Source: Parabacteroides sp900760525 (GTDB taxonomy: Bacteria; Bacteroidota; Bacteroidia; Bacteroidales; Tannerellaceae). From it: DNA of 64,000 bases. Position 1 is the first letter of the stretch. Every line of letters begins with the position of its first letter. Both the position numbers and the translations under genes were made by a program. Location: NCBI RefSeq assembly GCF_049860805.1, contig NZ_CP187555.1, positions 1,364,001 to 1,428,000 of the forward strand, given 5' to 3'. The notes below the pieces were generated by a model that was not told the origin of the DNA, did not search any database, and saw only the letters and a list, made by a program, of their open reading frames with translations. Positions 25,590 through 34,593 of this stretch are shown piece by piece.

Positions 25590-26774
25590 ATGAGAATAAA
25601 AGATTTGGAGCAACAAATTGCTCAGACAGTCCGGTTGGAAGATGTGGTGAGGCGGTATGCAGAACTATTTCGAGGAAGTAAATCGGGAAAGACACTAAGG
25701 TGTGATTGTTTATTTCATAGGGATGATAGTAAGTCTTTCAGAATCAAAGTGACGGAGCAGATCTACGAATGCTGTATCTGTAAGGAAACAGGTAACGTAA
25801 TAGATCTGGTACAGTCTTTAGTCGGGTGTAACGATACGGAAGCTTTGTATATTCTGGCTGATTGGTTTGAAATTCCGATTGATGAAACTGATAACCTTGT
25901 TGTACAAAAAAACAAACGACAGGTAAATGATTCGGATAATGCAAGTTTGCTGCATTCAATCCATGAAAACAGGGAGCTGAACATGATACTTGAATCGTTA
26001 GGTTACGATGTGGGTAATAATCCTCTGTTAACAGCCTGCCATAAGTATTTGGGGCTGGGTGTAAGTCCGGAAGTACTTCCGGATAAGTATGAACGGCTTG
26101 CCGGTGCTATGCTATTTCCTATCCGGGACGGGGGGGGCGTTCTGCAAGGCTTCCTGAAGTATAAGGCGGAAGAAAAAGGAAAAGAATGCATTTGTTATCC
26201 GCCAAATCTGGCGGATAGCTGTCTGTTAGGCCTTTACCAGGCGATCAAGGCGATCGAAAAGTTAGGGTTTGTCTATCTGGTATGGAACTACAACGATCTA
26301 TTGACTATGCATATTGCCGGTTTTACCAATACGGTGGCATGCTATAACGGTAGTTTAACCAGTCAGCAGATCGACTTGCTCCTGAAATATACGAATCGGG
26401 TTGTTCTAATTCATACCAGTGAAGTTTCGAAGCAGGTCAGGGCGACAAAAACGGCTGCCCGTTTATCGTTTGCATCGGCAGTGCCTTATTGCTTGTCATT
26501 ATCCAAAAAGAATATTCCTACTCTATACAAGTGGATGGGAGCGGCAAAATTTGAATACTTTATCCGCCAGTCTACCCGTTTGGTATTCTTGAATGCTTTG
26601 AAGGATAAATGGCTTATTGAACAGCAGACCCTTTCCAAGCGATCGAATGACGCGAAGTCGAAAGAGGAAAAAATAGAGTTACGGTCGAAACTGGTTGTCC
26701 TCCGGAACAAGCTGGATAAGCTTTTTACCATTTTAGATGAAAACTGCGACTATCTGTGTCGGTATTTTGAGTAG
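25590..26774 (+). CDS. Degenerate DnaG-like protein with CHC2 zinc finger
   Basis: Encodes 394 residues. The CHC2 zinc finger is intact: CDCLFHRDDSKSF (about 37-49) and YECCICKETGN (about 57-67). The primase core is recognisable (GAMLFPIRDGGGVLQGFLKY, about 170-189). The TOPRIM signatures are lost: the usual VEGYxDV is VWNYNDL (about 231-237), without the Glu, and the usual DxDxAG is HTSEVSK (about 271-277). It may bind DNA but is unlikely to make primers. No C-terminal helicase-binding domain is seen. It lies 26 bases upstream of the CDF gene. It is not the housekeeping primase. Confidence 0.75.
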   Translation: MRIKDLEQQIAQTVRLEDVVRRYAELFRGSKSGKTLRCDCLFHRDDSKSFRIKVTEQIYECCICKETGNVIDLVQSLVGCNDTEALYILADWFEIPIDETDNLVVQKNKRQVNDSDNASLLHSIHENRELNMILESLGYDVGNNPLLTACHKYLGLGVSPEVLPDKYERLAGAMLFPIRDGGGVLQGFLKYKAEEKGKECICYPPNLADSCLLGLYQAIKAIEKLGFVYLVWNYNDLLTMHIAGFTNTVACYNGSLTSQQIDLLLKYTNRVVLIHTSEVSKQVRATKTAARLSFASAVPYCLSLSKKNIPTLYKWMGAAKFEYFIRQSTRLVFLNALKDKWLIEQQTLSKRSNDAKSKEEKIELRSKLVVLRNKLDKLFTILDENCDYLCRYFE

Positions 26775-26800
26775 ATTTGTTGTCTGGTAAAAGAAAAGGA

Positions 26801-27712
26801 ATGAAAGAACATATTAGAAAAAGAAAAATCATGGCCGTGACCCTGGTCGGATCACTCGCCAATTTTCTGCTATTGGTTTTCAAATTCGTAGCAGGGGTGT
26901 TAGGGCACAGTAGCGCCATGATTGCGGATGCCGTGCATTCGCTCTCCGATTTTATTACGGATGTAATCGTTTTGCTCTTCATTAATATATCTTCCAAGCC
27001 GAAAGACGAAGGACATGATTACGGGCATGGTAAATATGAGACCTTGGCTACTACGATTATCGGGATTGTCCTGATGTGCGTGGGAGTCGGCCTTTTCTGG
27101 GATGGGGCGAATAAGATATTCGGATTCTATTTTAGAGGTGAAGCGCTGGAAAGTCCCGGCAAGATCGCGCTTATTGCTGCCATTGTCTCTATTATAATAA
27201 AGGAAGCCCTGTATCGCCTGACGCTATATGTAGGGAAGAAAGAGAATAGCCAGGCCGTTATTGCGAATGCCTGGCATCATCGTTCGGATGCTTTTTCTTC
27301 TATTGGAACGACGCTGGGAATTGGAGGAGCCATCCTATTAGGCGATAACTGGCGTGTGCTGGATCCGATAGCTGCCGTAGTCGTCAGTATATTGATTGTC
27401 AAAGTGGCTTTTCAGTTGGTCATACCTGCAATTAATGATTTGCTGGAAAAATCTTTACCGGGCGAGATCGAAGATGAGATCCTTTCTATAATTAATGAGA
27501 CGCCGGAAGTCAAGAATCCGCATAATCTGTGTACGCGCAGAATCGGAAACGATTTTGCAATCGAAGTGCATATCCGGGTCGACGGGCAAATAACCGTAAG
27601 CCGTGCACATGAGTTGACGAAAGAGATAGAAAATAAGTTACGTTTGAATTTCGGTCCGGCAACCCATATCGTTTTGCACGTCGAACCGATAAAAGAGAAG
27701 AAAGATGAGTGA
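26801..27712 (+). CDS. Cation diffusion facilitator (Zn2+/Fe2+/Co2+ efflux)
   Basis: The ATG at 26801 is chosen over a TTG at 26777. About 303 residues with six hydrophobic segments in the N-terminal 210 residues and a cytoplasmic C-terminal ferredoxin-like domain. Metal-site motifs are visible: HSLSD in MIADAVHSLSDFITD (about 43-57) and HHRSD in NAWHHRSDAFSS (about 154-165). This is the H/D tetrahedral arrangement of CDF transporters, which export divalent metals in exchange for H+. Its stop overlaps the start of guanine deaminase by eight bases. The metal is not determined. Confidence 0.9.
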   Translation: MKEHIRKRKIMAVTLVGSLANFLLLVFKFVAGVLGHSSAMIADAVHSLSDFITDVIVLLFINISSKPKDEGHDYGHGKYETLATTIIGIVLMCVGVGLFWDGANKIFGFYFRGEALESPGKIALIAAIVSIIIKEALYRLTLYVGKKENSQAVIANAWHHRSDAFSSIGTTLGIGGAILLGDNWRVLDPIAAVVVSILIVKVAFQLVIPAINDLLEKSLPGEIEDEILSIINETPEVKNPHNLCTRRIGNDFAIEVHIRVDGQITVSRAHELTKEIENKLRLNFGPATHIVLHVEPIKEKKDE

Positions 27713-29006
27713 GCTGACATTATACAGAGGAGAAGTTTTTGATTTTATCGATTCTCCATTAAATAAGAAAGAAGCTTACCGTTATTTCCCCGATGGAGCA
27801 TTGGTCGTACAGGATGGGCAAATAATCGATTGCGGGCCTTTTAAGGAGACCAAAGATCGTTATACAGATTTCGAGCTGGTTGATTATTCCGGTAAACTCT
27901 TGATGCCGGGATTTATAGACTCCCATATCCATTACCCGCAAGCCGAGATAATCGGGATGTATGGAAAGCAATTGCTGGACTGGCTGGGTGATTATACTTT
28001 TCCGGCAGAACAGTCGTTCGCTTCTCCGGAGCATGCTGGCAGGATGGCTCGCTTCTTTATACAGGAACTCTTTCGGAACGGAACAACAACCTGTATGGCC
28101 TATGCGACTGTACATCCGGCCTCCGTCACCGCTCTCTTTTCCGTTGCGTCGGAATATGATATGTGTATGCTGACCGGAAAAGTGCTGATGGACCGGAACG
28201 CCCCGGCAGGATTGACCGATACGGCAGAGCGGGGAGAATCCGAAAGCCGTAACTTGATTGAAACCTGGCATGGCAAAGGGCGAAATCGCTATGTCATCAC
28301 GCCTCGTTTTGCTATATCCTGCTCGACGGAACAACTGATTGCGGCAGGGCGTTTGCATGAGCAATATCCGGATACTTATATACAGACGCATCTTTCCGAA
28401 AATACAGACGAGATCGACAGCACGCTTTCTTTGTGCCCGGACTGCCGGGATTATCTGGAAGTATATGAGCGGGCTGGATTGGTCACGGGCCGCTCTGTCT
28501 TCGGGCATTGCATCCACCTGTCCGATTCGGAATGCCGCCGGCTGGCCGAAGCCGGTTCCGTCGTAGTCCATTGTCCGACATCCAATCTCTTTTTAGGAAG
28601 CGGCCTTTTTGATATGCGACAAGCCAATCGCATCGGTATGCAAACCGTATTGGCAACGGATGTCGGAGCCGGAACCTCTTTTTCTTTGTTGCGTACGATG
28701 GGAGAGTCATATAAGGTGCAGCAACTTAACGGATATCCTATGTCCGTCTTCGAATCGTTATATAAATGTACCTTGGGAGCAGCTAAAGCACTTCATCTGG
28801 ACGATGAAATCGGCAGTTTACGGAAAGGCCGGAAAGCGGATTTCATCGTAGTGGACTATGCCGTTACGCCCTCCCAGCAGATACGCATGGACTATCTGAT
28901 ACGGAATGGACAATGGACATTAGAAAACAAACTGTTCGGCCTGCAAACCATTGGTGACGACCGGAATATTCAAGCAACTTACGTAGTAGGAAAGCAGGTG
29001 AAGTGA
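27705..29006 (+). CDS. guaD: Guanine deaminase
   Basis: Encodes 433 residues. Amidohydrolase metal motifs appear in order: DSHIHYPQ (about 68-75), QTHLSENTDEI (about 226), VFGHCIHLSDSE (about 263) and LATDVGAGTSFSLL (about 314). PQAEIIGMYGKQLLDWL after the first motif is typical of guanine deaminases rather than other members. The enzyme hydrolyses guanine to xanthine and ammonia with Zn2+ or Fe2+ in the cytoplasm. It overlaps the CDF gene, which could supply or remove metal, though that is speculative. Palindrome array 3 follows directly after its stop. Confidence 0.9.
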   Translation: MSELTLYRGEVFDFIDSPLNKKEAYRYFPDGALVVQDGQIIDCGPFKETKDRYTDFELVDYSGKLLMPGFIDSHIHYPQAEIIGMYGKQLLDWLGDYTFPAEQSFASPEHAGRMARFFIQELFRNGTTTCMAYATVHPASVTALFSVASEYDMCMLTGKVLMDRNAPAGLTDTAERGESESRNLIETWHGKGRNRYVITPRFAISCSTEQLIAAGRLHEQYPDTYIQTHLSENTDEIDSTLSLCPDCRDYLEVYERAGLVTGRSVFGHCIHLSDSECRRLAEAGSVVVHCPTSNLFLGSGLFDMRQANRIGMQTVLATDVGAGTSFSLLRTMGESYKVQQLNGYPMSVFESLYKCTLGAAKALHLDDEIGSLRKGRKADFIVVDYAVTPSQQIRMDYLIRNGQWTLENKLFGLQTIGDDRNIQATYVVGKQVK

Positions 29007-29010
29007 AACG

Positions 29011-29091
29011 TCTCATACCGATGAGAATTTTTTCTCACACTGATGGGAATTAATTCTCATGCCTGTGAGAATATTTTCTCATAGGGTGAGA
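29011..29091. repeat. Short-palindrome array 3 (four units, 22 bp period)
   Basis: Palindromes of the type TCTCA(N6)TGAGA start at 29011, 29033, 29055 and 29077 (steps exactly 22), with a further half-site ATGAGA at 29096. Spacers are six A/T-rich bases that extend the symmetry. It lies between the convergent guaD and type IX plug genes, starting four bases after the guaD stop. Confidence 0.8.
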
Positions 29092-29125
29092 TTTAATGAG
29101 AAAAACAAACGAATTATTCGTAGGC

Positions 29126-30400
29126 TTAGAATACCTGCATCTCGTTCCTGACAGTCGTGACACCGATCAGGCGGTCGTAACGGGCACCCATCGGACGGAA
29201 ATAAACATAGATACTGTACTCGTTTTGCGTCTGATAGTAGTTGCCTTCTATCGGGCCCGTCTGACCGACAGTGGAGCCGGTCGGGACAAACAGATATTGG
29301 TAATTGTAGCTTCCTTGTTTGAGGAGGACAGCCTTTTCATATTGCTTGGCCTCGAAGTTATAGCCCATTTTACTCTTTTCATCCAGTACGTTATTGAATA
29401 GTTCGCCGTTGAGATAGACGCTCCCGTCAGGTAGCGGATCGCATGCAAGCGTAAAGTGTACGATATAATAATCCGCTTCCGTGTCCGGATCGTTACAGTC
29501 GCTGCAACGGATGAAGAAACGGCCGTCCTGGTCCTGGTCATATTGGTAAGTGCCTTTGTTACGCTTGTAATCGGTCATAAGTTCTACATTATAGTAGGGG
29601 TTGTGAAAGGTGATGTTTTCCACATGCATGCCGTTATATCGGTTACTCAGGAATTCCATACGGCGGTACTCATTCCCGGCAGGGAAGATAAGGTTGCGGT
29701 TATAGGTGTAGGAAATCTGGTTCTCGAGGATACTCATCGGTTGCAAGTCCGTAACGGCATTATCGCGCCGGTTATCCTGGTAGACGAATATCTTCAGGTC
29801 CGTCTGCGGGTAAGTGATCGGGAAATTCTTGTTGTTGATGTTGAAACTTACCTGCTGGTGGCTCTGGTTGGTGTCGATATCGGTGTTTCCGCTGACCGAA
29901 GCCGAAATATTGACAACCGGCTCCACCACCGAGAAGCAGGCTGTAAAAATAATCTGGTCCGGCGTGTCTTCATTATAGACCTGGATGGCATAATTGCCGG
30001 AAACCTTAAACTGGATGTTTTCGTTCGGAAGCAACAGGCGGTAATTTGAATATTGAGTCGTAGTCCCGATGGAATTGGCAAAATCATCGATTGTCGTTCC
30101 CTGGAAACCATTCATATATTCGATAGGGCTCAACTGTGATTGCGTCCAGTCACCGTTGCAGTGCACCACATTATAGGCATATTGCGTGTATCCGCTGCCC
30201 AATTTGTCGAAGTTGATTTCGATTCGTTCTTCTCCTCCCAAAGTTATATAGGGTTCGGATATCAACTCTCCGGCCACTTTTACCTGAAGCGTTTTTATCT
30301 GCTTGCTGTTGACATTGGTGAAGTACTTCACCTGTGCGTTTGCCCCGATGGAAAGGGCGAAAAGCATCACAAATAGTAAACTGTACACTCTCTTTTTCAT
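29126..30400 (-). CDS. Type IX secretion system plug protein (DUF5103)
   Basis: Encodes 424 residues. The signal peptide MKKRVYSLLFVMLFALSIGANA is cleaved near residue 22. The mature protein is beta-rich and matches the DUF5103 layout, with EPYITLGGEERIEINFDKLG (about 53-72) near the N-terminus and DGSVYLNGELFNN (about 335) and YSIYVYFRPMGARYDRLIG at the end. Members of this family plug the periplasmic or lateral opening of the SprA translocon in the type IX secretion system. No other T9SS gene is nearby, as is normal. It is transcribed alone, convergent with guaD. Confidence 0.85.
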   Translation of the reverse strand: MKKRVYSLLFVMLFALSIGANAQVKYFTNVNSKQIKTLQVKVAGELISEPYITLGGEERIEINFDKLGSGYTQYAYNVVHCNGDWTQSQLSPIEYMNGFQGTTIDDFANSIGTTTQYSNYRLLLPNENIQFKVSGNYAIQVYNEDTPDQIIFTACFSVVEPVVNISASVSGNTDIDTNQSHQQVSFNINNKNFPITYPQTDLKIFVYQDNRRDNAVTDLQPMSILENQISYTYNRNLIFPAGNEYRRMEFLSNRYNGMHVENITFHNPYYNVELMTDYKRNKGTYQYDQDQDGRFFIRCSDCNDPDTEADYYIVHFTLACDPLPDGSVYLNGELFNNVLDEKSKMGYNFEAKQYEKAVLLKQGSYNYQYLFVPTGSTVGQTGPIEGNYYQTQNEYSIYVYFRPMGARYDRLIGVTTVRNEMQVF

Positions 30401-30483
30401 ATTTCTTTCTTTGTCGGTGCAAAATTATGGAATTATTTCTTTATTTATTTTCTGTTCCCTGCTTTAAAGCATAAAAAATTGCT

Positions 30484-30491
30484 TACTTTTG
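30484..30491 (+). promoter_or_regulatory. -7 promoter box of nqr operon
   Basis: TACTTTTG matches the TAnnTTTG consensus 36 bases before the nqrA start. A TTTA 17 bases upstream is the best -33 candidate. The region between the divergent plug-protein and nqrA genes is short, so this box is the likely driver. Confidence 0.5.
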
Positions 30492-30526
30492 CGGGAAAAT
30501 TACATATAAACAATTTTAGTTGTATC

Positions 30527-31876
30527 ATGGCAAATGTGATTAAGATTAAAAAGGGTTTAGACATTAATCTGAAGGGCAAAGCTTCGGACGTACTGTTAAA
30601 CGGAGGGAAAAGCGATAGTTACGCTATCGTTCCCGATTATTATAACGGTATTGTACCCAAAGTTGTTGCCAAAGTAGGAGAAAAAGTCAAAGCCGGTTCT
30701 GTATTGATGATCGATAAGAACCGCCCGGAGATCAAGTTTGTTTCGCCTGTCAGTGGCGAAGTAACTGCCGTAAACCGAGGAGAGAAGCGTAAAGTGCTTA
30801 GCGTGGTCGTTAAGCCGGATGCGCAGATCGAGTATGAGGATTACGGTAAGAAAAATGTAGCTTCCCTGAAGAGAGAAGAGGTAAAGGAGGCAATCCTGCA
30901 TGCAGGTATGTGGCCGTTTATCAAACAACGTCCGTACGACATCGTCGCTTCACCGGCCGATGAGCCTCGCGACATCTTTGTTTCTGCATTCTATTCAGCA
31001 CCGCTGGCGCCGAACTTCGATTTTATCGTGAAAGGACAGGAGGCTGATTTCCAGACGGGGTTGGATGCGCTTGCAAAACTTACCGCCGGAAAAGTGTATG
31101 TCGGCATCCGCAAAGGTTCTTCCGTCAGTGTGAAAGGTGTTGAAACTGTAGAAGTGGAAGGTCCGCATCCTGCTGCCAATGTGGGAGTACAGATTAATCA
31201 CATCAAGCCTATTAATAAAGGCGAAGTGGTCTGGACGGTAAATCCTGCCGACGTGATCGTGATCGGGCGTTTGTTCAATAAGGGTATCGCCGATTTCAGC
31301 CGCCTGGTTGTGATTACCGGTTCCGAGACAACGGAAAGAGGATACGTCAAGACGATCTCCGGTTGTACGATCGGTAGCCTGGTCGACGGAAAGATTATGA
31401 AAGGCAATGAAGATGTCCGTATCATCAGCGGCAACGTGCTGAGCGGTACGAAGGTGATGGAAGACGATTATCTGGGAGCTTATGATAATCAGATCACAGT
31501 TATTCCGGAAGGCGACGAAACATACGATTTCTTCGGCTGGGCTACTCCCGGTTTCGGAAAATACAGTGTGAGCCATTCATTCCCGACCTGGTTGGTGGGT
31601 AAGAACAAGGAGTATGTGATCGATGCCCGTATCAAGGGAGGTAAGCGTGCCATGATCATGTCTAACGAATACGAAAGCGTGTTCCCGATGGACATCATGC
31701 CGGAATACCTGTTGAAGGCCATTATCGCATTCGATATCGATAAGATGGAAAACCTGGGTATCTATGAAGTAGCACCCGAAGATTTTGCCCTTTGCGAATT
31801 TGTCGATACATCCAAACTTGAGATTCAAAAGATCGTTCGTCAAGGCCTGGATGTATTATACAAGGAAATGAATTAA
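30527..31876 (+). CDS. nqrA: Na+-translocating NADH:quinone reductase subunit A
   Basis: The start ATG at 30527 gives MANVIKIKKGLDINLKGKA, which matches NqrA N-termini. About 449 residues, usual length. Soluble, beta-barrel-sandwich fold; no membrane segment. NqrA faces the cytoplasm and contributes the ubiquinone-proximal part of the complex, without bound flavin or Fe-S. It is the first gene of the six-gene nqrABCDEF operon, with 22 bases to nqrB. The complex oxidises NADH, reduces menaquinone and pumps Na+ outward. Confidence 0.95.
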   Translation: MANVIKIKKGLDINLKGKASDVLLNGGKSDSYAIVPDYYNGIVPKVVAKVGEKVKAGSVLMIDKNRPEIKFVSPVSGEVTAVNRGEKRKVLSVVVKPDAQIEYEDYGKKNVASLKREEVKEAILHAGMWPFIKQRPYDIVASPADEPRDIFVSAFYSAPLAPNFDFIVKGQEADFQTGLDALAKLTAGKVYVGIRKGSSVSVKGVETVEVEGPHPAANVGVQINHIKPINKGEVVWTVNPADVIVIGRLFNKGIADFSRLVVITGSETTERGYVKTISGCTIGSLVDGKIMKGNEDVRIISGNVLSGTKVMEDDYLGAYDNQITVIPEGDETYDFFGWATPGFGKYSVSHSFPTWLVGKNKEYVIDARIKGGKRAMIMSNEYESVFPMDIMPEYLLKAIIAFDIDKMENLGIYEVAPEDFALCEFVDTSKLEIQKIVRQGLDVLYKEMN

Positions 31877-31898
31877 TAACATTAAAAATTAGAATACA

Positions 31899-33101
31899 TT
31901 GAAAGCGTTAAGGAATTACCTCGACAAGATTAAGCCTAACTTTGAGGAAGGCGGAAAGCTGGCGATGTTCCGTTCTGTTTTTGAAGGTATCGAAACATTC
32001 CTGTTTGTTCCGAGCACAACTTCCAAATCAGGCGTACACATTCATGACTATATTGACTCGAAGCGTACGATGACCGTGGTCATCATTGCTTTGTTGCCCG
32101 CTTTGCTTTTTGGTATGTACAATGTCGGTTATCAGCACAACCTTGCAGTAGGGGCTGATCCGGGATTTCTCATGACTTTTATTTTCGGTTTTCTGGCTGT
32201 ATTGCCTAAAATCATTGTTTCGTATGTAGTAGGTCTGGGTATCGAATTTGCTGTTGCCCAGGTGAAGAAGGAAGAGATTCAGGAAGGTTTCTTAGTTTCC
32301 GGTATCCTGATCCCGATGATCGTTCCCATCGACACTCCGCTGTGGATGATCGCTGTGGCTACTGCATTCGCTGTTGTTTTTGCTAAGGAAGTATTCGGTG
32401 GTACAGGTTATAATGTATTTAATGTAGCGTTGGTTACACGTGCATTCCTGTTCTTCGCATATCCGGCAGCTATGTCCGGCGACCAGGTGTTTGTCCGTAC
32501 GGCTGATACGTTCGGTATCGGTGGCGGGCAGGTGGTAGACGGTTTCTCGGGTGCAACCCCGCTGGGACAGGTCGCTATCGCTGGCAAGGAACTGATCGGT
32601 TCGTTCCAGGCGGTCGATGTTCTCGGACATCCGATCTCCACATGGGATATGTTCTTAGGCCTGATTCCGGGTTCAATCGGTGAAACATCCGTATTGGCAA
32701 TCCTGATCGGCGCATTTATCCTTCTTTTCACAAAGATCGCAAGCTGGAAGACTATGGTTTCCGTATTTGTCGGTGGTGCAGTCATGTCGCTTATCTTCAA
32801 TATGATCGGGACAACAGTAGCGATGTGTGTATCTCCGTTCGATCATCTGTTCCTGGGTGGTTTCGCATTCGGTGCCGTGTTTATGGCTACCGACCCTGTT
32901 ACTTCTGCCCGTACGGAAACAGGCAAATATATCTACGGCTTCCTGGTAGGAGCTATGGCTATCATTATCCGCGCATTGAATCCGGGTTATCCTGAAGGTA
33001 TGATGCTCGCTATCCTGTTGATGAATGTATTTGCTCCGCTGATCGACTACTACGTAGTGGAAGCTAACATCAACCGCAGATTGAAACGTGTAATCAAATA
33101 A
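31899..33101 (+). CDS. nqrB: Na+-NQR subunit B
   Basis: Encodes 400 residues from a start at 31899. It has about ten membrane helices, and the N-terminal ~50 residues are cytoplasmic. The covalent FMN site is seen in GFSGATPLGQ (about 213-222), where the Thr is esterified to FMN by ApbE. NqrB also binds riboflavin and carries the main Na+ path. The TTG (not ATG) at 31899 is used as start because the motif KALRNYLDKIKP follows it as in other NqrB proteins. Confidence 0.95.
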   Translation: MKALRNYLDKIKPNFEEGGKLAMFRSVFEGIETFLFVPSTTSKSGVHIHDYIDSKRTMTVVIIALLPALLFGMYNVGYQHNLAVGADPGFLMTFIFGFLAVLPKIIVSYVVGLGIEFAVAQVKKEEIQEGFLVSGILIPMIVPIDTPLWMIAVATAFAVVFAKEVFGGTGYNVFNVALVTRAFLFFAYPAAMSGDQVFVRTADTFGIGGGQVVDGFSGATPLGQVAIAGKELIGSFQAVDVLGHPISTWDMFLGLIPGSIGETSVLAILIGAFILLFTKIASWKTMVSVFVGGAVMSLIFNMIGTTVAMCVSPFDHLFLGGFAFGAVFMATDPVTSARTETGKYIYGFLVGAMAIIIRALNPGYPEGMMLAILLMNVFAPLIDYYVVEANINRRLKRVIK

Positions 33102-33114
33102 TGTAAGAAGGAGT

Positions 33115-33930
33115 ATGGCAAAATATAAATGTAAAGTATGTGGATATATCCACGAAGGGAATAAAGCTCCGGATGTTTGTCCTATATGTGCAGCTCCTGC
33201 TTCCGATTTCGAAGAAGTGAAAGACGAGGCTGCCGCCGCAAAGAAAGGTATTAACCGGGATAGCAATGTCTATACGGTTGTATATGCTGCGGTAATGGTT
33301 GTCCTGGTTGCTGTTGTGCTGGCATTTACTTCGCAATCGCTGAGAAGTTTCCAGCAGAAGAATGAGGAGAACGACAAGCGTCAGCAGATCTTGCGCTCTA
33401 TCAACGTATCGGTACCGGCTAATGAAGCGGAAGCCAAATATACGGAATTGATCAAAGATGCATTTCTGGTAAATGAAAACGGTGAAAAGGTGGAAGGTGA
33501 TGCTTTTGCTGCCGATGTGGTGAAGGCTGCTACCGAACACGAATATCCGGTTTTTGTTGCAAACGTAGACGGGCAGCCTAAATATATTATGGCTCTGCAT
33601 GGTGCCGGTCTTTGGGGACCGCTGTGGGGATATATCTCTGTGGATAGCGATAAGAATACCGTTTACGGCGCGGACTTCAGCCACCAGGGCGAAACTCCGG
33701 GTCTGGGAGCCGAAATTGCAAAACCGGCATTCAGCAACGAATTCAAAGGGAAGAAGTTGTTTATCGATGGCACGTTCAAGTCCATCGCTGTTGTTAAACC
33801 TGGTAAAGGTGTTGCCGGTCAGGATTATGTCGACGGTATTTCCGGCGGTACGATCACAAGTAAAGGTGTTGATGCAATGTTGTTCAACAGTTTGAGTGGT
33901 TATGTCAAATTTTTAACCTCACAAAATTAA
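33115..33930 (+). CDS. nqrC: Na+-NQR subunit C with N-terminal rubredoxin-like domain
   Basis: Encodes 271 residues. Residues 1-40 form a rubredoxin-like zinc or iron knuckle: C6-x2-C9 (YKCKVCGYIHEG) and C22-x2-C25 (DVCPICAAPASDF). This precedes the single membrane helix (about 54-75) and the periplasmic FMN-binding domain, whose site is DGISGGTITSKG (about 241-252). Typical NqrC begins near the helix, so the ~45 N-terminal residues are extra. The knuckle would lie in the cytoplasm, near NqrF. It is in frame and its Cys spacing is intact, so a real fusion. Confidence 0.93.
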   Translation: MAKYKCKVCGYIHEGNKAPDVCPICAAPASDFEEVKDEAAAAKKGINRDSNVYTVVYAAVMVVLVAVVLAFTSQSLRSFQQKNEENDKRQQILRSINVSVPANEAEAKYTELIKDAFLVNENGEKVEGDAFAADVVKAATEHEYPVFVANVDGQPKYIMALHGAGLWGPLWGYISVDSDKNTVYGADFSHQGETPGLGAEIAKPAFSNEFKGKKLFIDGTFKSIAVVKPGKGVAGQDYVDGISGGTITSKGVDAMLFNSLSGYVKFLTSQN

Positions 33931-33937
33931 GTAGAAG

Positions 33938-34567
33938 ATGGGATTATTATCGAATAAGAATAAAGAAGTTCTGTTAGGCCCGCTTAGCGCCAACAACCCG
34001 GTGATCGTCCAGATGCTGGGTATCTGCTCTGCGTTGGCTGTGACATCAAAACTGGAGCCGGCTATTGTAATGGGTATTTCAGTAACGGCTGTCGTGGCTT
34101 TTGCCAACGTGATTATTTCGTTGATTCGTAACACGATTCCTAACCGTATCCGTATTATCGTACAGTTGGTTGTTGTGGCTGCGTTGGTAACGATTGTTAG
34201 TGAAGTGCTGAAAGCATTTGCTTATGATGTGAACAAACAGCTTTCCGTGTTTGTGGGGCTGATCATTACCAACTGTATCCTGATGGGACGTCTGGAAGCA
34301 TTTGCCCTGGGCAACGGCCCGTGGGAATCATTCCTTGACGGTATCGGCAACGGCCTCGGATATGCATTGATTCTGGTGATCGTAGGTTTCTTCCGCGAAC
34401 TGCTGGGTTCAGGCACATTGCTGGGATTCCAAGTGATTCCGCAGGCATTCTACGATTTTGGTTATGTAAACAACGGCTTGATGATTTTGCCGCCGATGGC
34501 ATTGATCGTAATCGCTGTGATTATTTGGGTTCATCGTGCTCGTAACAAAGAACTTCAGGAAAATTAA
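33938..34567 (+). CDS. nqrD: Na+-NQR subunit D
   Basis: Encodes 209 residues, with six membrane helices across the length. The family segment LGNGPWESFLDGIGNGLGYA (about 124-143) is present. With NqrE it forms a symmetric pair that holds an intramembrane Fe-S or Fe centre, by analogy to Rnf D/E-type subunits. A Cys occurs in the conserved helix (ITNCILMGRLEA). It begins eight bases after the nqrC stop. Inner membrane. Confidence 0.95.
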   Translation: MGLLSNKNKEVLLGPLSANNPVIVQMLGICSALAVTSKLEPAIVMGISVTAVVAFANVIISLIRNTIPNRIRIIVQLVVVAALVTIVSEVLKAFAYDVNKQLSVFVGLIITNCILMGRLEAFALGNGPWESFLDGIGNGLGYALILVIVGFFRELLGSGTLLGFQVIPQAFYDFGYVNNGLMILPPMALIVIAVIIWVHRARNKELQEN

Positions 34568-34593
34568 TGCTAAACGATTAAACGAATAATAGA

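Noticed and set aside
27759..28571. 270-codon frame antisense to guaD
   Set aside because: guaD motifs are complete; the antisense product shows no recognisable domain.
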